DNA of 64,000 nucleotides from Flammeovirga agarivorans (GTDB lineage: Bacteria > Bacteroidota > Bacteroidia > Cytophagales > Flammeovirgaceae). Both the position numbers and the translations under genes were made by a program. The stretch covers positions 1,003,449 to 1,067,448 of the forward strand of contig NZ_JABAIL010000002.1 in the NCBI RefSeq assembly GCF_012641475.1, written 5' to 3'. The notes beneath the pieces were generated by a model. The model worked only from the letters and a program-made list of their open reading frames with translations, ran no database searches and had not been told where the DNA came from. This document shows, piece by piece, positions 61,610 through 64,000 of this stretch (position 1 is its first letter; each line of letters opens with the position of its first letter).

Positions 61610-63070
61610 TTACTTTTCCAATGCTTCGCGAAGTAATTGATTTGTTTTTTGAGGATCTGCTTTACCTTTTGCCATTTTCATGACTTCACCCATAAACAAA
61701 CCAAGTAAGTTCTTTTTCCCTTTTTTGTATGCTTTCGCTTTATCAGGGAATTTAGCAATTGCTTCATCAATTAAAGGAAGTAAGAAATCATCGCCACTAT
61801 CTTGGATTAAATCCAATTCTTTGGCTAAACCTTCTACAGATACTTCCGGCTTAGAAGCTAATGCTTTCAATAAGTTTTGTGATGCAGCGGCAAAGCTAAC
61901 TTTCTTAGCATCTACCAATGCAATCATTTCCGCTACTTGTTTTGGACGAATTGGAAAAGCATCAAAGTCACCACCTGTCTCATTTAATAATGATTTCAGA
62001 GGGCCCATCATCCAATTGGAAGCCGCTTTATAATTTTTTGTAGAAGAACATAGTTCCTCAAAGTACTGAGCTGAATCTTTTGCCTCTGTTAATAAACGGG
62101 CATCGTACTCTGGTAATTTATATTCTGATGTAAATTTCTTAATCAATTCTGCTGGTAAGCTAGGCATCTCCGCCTTGATCTTTTCTACCAACTCCTGTTT
62201 TACAATCATTGGAGGAAGGTCAGGACAAGGAAAATAACGGTAATCGTTTAATGTTTCCTTTGTACGCATACCATACGTCTTTCCTGTATCTACATTGAAA
62301 GTTCTTGTCTCAGAAATGATCTCCTCGCCTTTCTCTATAAGTTGAATCTGACGTTGCATTTCATATTCAATGGCCTTTTGGATATTACGCATTGAGTTCA
62401 TGTTTTTGATCTCGCATTTTTCTCCAAGTTCAGTAGACCCTTTTAATCGAACAGAAACATTGGCGTCACATCTTAAAGATCCTTCTTCCATATTCCCATC
62501 ACCAATACCAAGGTAACGAACGGTTTTTCTGATCTCACCAACAAAAGCAGCTGCCACTGCAGAATCATGAATACAAGGTTCCGTTACAATTTCCATTAAT
62601 GGAACACCGGCTCTATTTAGATCTACCAAAGTATCAGGACTTCCTTCTAAGTGTGTTGACTTACCGGCATCTTCTTCCATATGAATTCGGTTAAGCACAA
62701 CAGTAAACGGATCCCCATTTTTTGTAACTACATCAACATGCCCACCAATACAAATAGGTGTTTTATCTTGTGTTGTTTGATATCCTTTTGGAAGGTCTGG
62801 ATAGAAGTAATTTTTTCTATCAAAGAACTGATATTCTGAGATACGGCAATTACAAGCCAATCCCATTTTAATAGAAGATTCAATCACACCTTTATTTACC
62901 TTAGGAAGCGTTCCCGGCAAAGCTAAAGTGATTGGACTAATATTTACGTTCGGATCTTCACCAAAAGTGGTAGGATCTGAAGCAAAAATTTTACTTGCTG
63001 TTGTTAATTGTGAGTGCACTTCCAAACCCACAACCAATTCATACTTTTCTAAAATGGCCTGATCAATCAT
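61610..63070 (-). CDS. gatB: Asp/Glu-tRNA amidotransferase subunit B
   Basis: 486 residues. The catalytic kinase-like domain starts YELVVGLEVHSQLTTASKIF and contains GDGNMEEGSLRCDANVSVRL and DYRYFPCPDLPP; the C-terminal YqeY-like tail (about 340-486) ends ADPQKTNQLLREALEK and binds tRNA. With GatA and GatC it converts Glu-tRNA-Gln (and Asp-tRNA-Asn) to the amides. gatA and gatC lie elsewhere, as often in this phylum. The TlpA-like gene follows 46 bases after its stop (with the GTG start), so the two may be cotranscribed. Confidence 0.96.
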   Translation of the reverse strand: MIDQAILEKYELVVGLEVHSQLTTASKIFASDPTTFGEDPNVNISPITLALPGTLPKVNKGVIESSIKMGLACNCRISEYQFFDRKNYFYPDLPKGYQTTQDKTPICIGGHVDVVTKNGDPFTVVLNRIHMEEDAGKSTHLEGSPDTLVDLNRAGVPLMEIVTEPCIHDSAVAAAFVGEIRKTVRYLGIGDGNMEEGSLRCDANVSVRLKGSTELGEKCEIKNMNSMRNIQKAIEYEMQRQIQLIEKGEEIISETRTFNVDTGKTYGMRTKETLNDYRYFPCPDLPPMIVKQELVEKIKAEMPSLPAELIKKFTSEYKLPEYDARLLTEAKDSAQYFEELCSSTKNYKAASNWMMGPLKSLLNETGGDFDAFPIRPKQVAEMIALVDAKKVSFAAASQNLLKALASKPEVSVEGLAKELDLIQDSGDDFLLPLIDEAIAKFPDKAKAYKKGKKNLLGLFMGEVMKMAKGKADPQKTNQLLREALEK

Positions 63071-63213
63071 GCTTATATATTTTTCTCGAATAGAGATGAA
63101 CCTTTTAGGAAGTGTAATTTGTAGCGTTTGTAGTTAGCATTAGACAATAATCACATCTTTAAACCTTGGTTACCTCTTTTCTGTTCTATTGATAATCAAT
63201 TTGAAATATTTTC

Positions 63214-63252
63214 AACAAAAAAAGTTATTCCTTACAAAAAGAAATAACTTTT
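63214..63252 (-). terminator. Terminator of the rhomboid gene
   Basis: AAAAGTTATT and AATAACTTTT pair around a loop of about 13 bases, followed on the minus strand by a long T-run. It is 52 bases after the stop at 63304. Confidence 0.75.
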
Positions 63253-63303
63253 AATGAATTTTATTACAATATTAATAAAAATATCTATTTTTCAATACAA
63301 TTT

Positions 63304-64000
63304 CTAGTGTTTTCGTTGACTTGCCTTGAAAAGGATTTGTTTTTCTTCTTGAGTTAATCCTTCATAGCCTTTATCAGAAATTTTATCCAATATCTCATCT
63401 ACTGTTGCTTGTGATGGTTGAGCCCCTGTTTTAGCAGTAGTAGTTTTCTTACTTGCTTTCTTTTTTCCTCCTCTGTGAACTACTTTCAATTTCTTTTCAG
63501 AAGACATTAAATCAGAGAAGAAATCTGAAATTTTATAAAGTGGCGTTCCCAAATCAGTTCCTTTTTTAAGAATAGCTACATAGCCATACCCCATTAGGGC
63601 TCCACCTAAGTGAGCAATTTCACCACCAGCGTTTGCACCTGCAGTTTGAATTAAGGACAAGAAAATATATACCGCCGCCAAGTATTTGATCTTTACTGGG
63701 CCAACAAATAGTAAATTGATTTTATAATCTGGAGCAATTGCAGCAGAACCGACAACAATAGCATATACACTTGCTGAGGCACCGATAAGTCCACTTACCA
63801 TATCCATACGAGCATTATAGTATGGAATTACATTGTACATAAACAAATAAGCAAGTCCACCTGCAATACCTCCAAGGAAGTAGATAGCCACCACTTTTTT
63901 ATCTCCGAGGAATTCTGTGAAGATCATTCCAAACCAATACATGATTAACATATTGAAAAGGATATGAAAGAAATCCGACATACTATGCATAAAGAAGTAT
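63304..64000 (-). CDS. Rhomboid intramembrane serine protease (5' end outside window)
   Basis: The frame is open to the right edge (upstream residues read YFF before MHSMSDFFHILFNML), so at least the first helix is missing. Rhomboid features are present: FHILFNMLIMYWFG, the catalytic Ser in LIGASASVYAIVVG, the catalytic His in IAHLGGALMGYGYVA, and five visible membrane helices. The last about 75 residues are a cytoplasmic tail that ends in DEILDKISDKGYEGLTQEEK, a conserved ending of Bacteroidota rhomboids (DUF6576). Rhomboids cut membrane proteins within or near the bilayer; the substrate is unknown. It is the last gene on the minus strand here. Confidence 0.92.
   Translation of the reverse strand, partial: YFFMHSMSDFFHILFNMLIMYWFGMIFTEFLGDKKVVAIYFLGGIAGGLAYLFMYNVIPYYNARMDMVSGLIGASASVYAIVVGSAAIAPDYKINLLFVGPVKIKYLAAVYIFLSLIQTAGANAGGEIAHLGGALMGYGYVAILKKGTDLGTPLYKISDFFSDLMSSEKKLKVVHRGGKKKASKKTTTAKTGAQPSQATVDEILDKISDKGYEGLTQEEKQILFKASQRKH

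Noticed and set aside
61680-62033. 117-residue open frame opposite gatB
   Set aside because: Antisense shadow of the conserved GatB C-terminal region; no independent features.
1-64000. CRISPR arrays, insertion sequences, prophage or toxin-antitoxin modules
   Set aside because: I looked for repeated direct repeats with spacers, transposase or integrase motifs and small paired toxin genes and found none; the gene content is core metabolism and envelope.

Overview
This 64 kb window is chromosomal DNA of an AT-rich member of the Bacteroidota, most likely a marine Cytophagales relative of Flammeovirga. This rests on the alternative complex III operon, T9SS type A sorting domains at the ends of two giant secreted proteins, many OmpA/OMPP1-type envelope proteins and signal peptides ending in SQ/AQ. 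It also rests on promoters of the Bacteroidota form TTTG-N19-TAnnTTTG and on the absence of strong Shine-Dalgarno sequences. The species assignment is inference. I see no prophage, insertion sequence, CRISPR array or integrase; the window reads as stable core genome with lineage-specific envelope genes.

Layout. 1-9.4 kb: a fructosamine-kinase-family gene cut by the left edge, a small beta-barrel protein, a TPR protein, an orphan FdtA-type cupin, a secreted C1B cysteine peptidase, yidD, sucD, two divergent OmpA-family paralogues, and a membrane protein that looks like a catalytically degenerate PP2C domain joined through a membrane helix and coiled coil to LysM. 9.5-15.5 kb: cytochrome c maturation genes ccmF and ccmB-C-D-E, with a convergent lipoprotein gene between the two parts; CcmE carries Cys-x3-Tyr where the classical heme-binding His would be. 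15.6-32.7 kb: mixed housekeeping and envelope genes (cytidylate-kinase-like protein, peroxiredoxin-like protein, DUF4421, glutamate dehydrogenase, PBP1C, CPA-type antiporter with an RCK domain, coaX-OMPP1-TPR cluster, CBM20-esterase lipoprotein) plus several proteins of unknown function.

32.8-41.6 kb: a complete six-gene alternative complex III operon (actA-F, minus strand) behind a recognisable promoter, followed upstream by tRNA-Cys. 42.4-48.9 kb: acyl-CoA thioesterase, pheS, an SlyD-like FKBP, a DUF4177 protein, a THUMP-like methyltransferase and the ptb-buk pair. 49-60.2 kb: two giant T9SS-exported proteins, one with a BNR propeller and fibronectin III domains, the other with repeated CBM20/48-like modules. 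60.4-64 kb: a TlpA/ResA-like lipoprotein, gatB and a rhomboid protease cut by the right edge.

Functionally, the ccm genes and the act operon fit together: the Act complex carries seven CxxCH heme sites that must be loaded by the cytochrome c maturation system encoded about 20 kb away. No ccmA, ccmG, ccmH, cytochrome oxidase or SusCD genes lie in this window. The most unusual items are the pseudo-PP2C/LysM protein beside paired OmpA genes, the CxxxY CcmE, the modular 1727-residue secreted protein, and two inverted repeats placed so that they could cover start codons.
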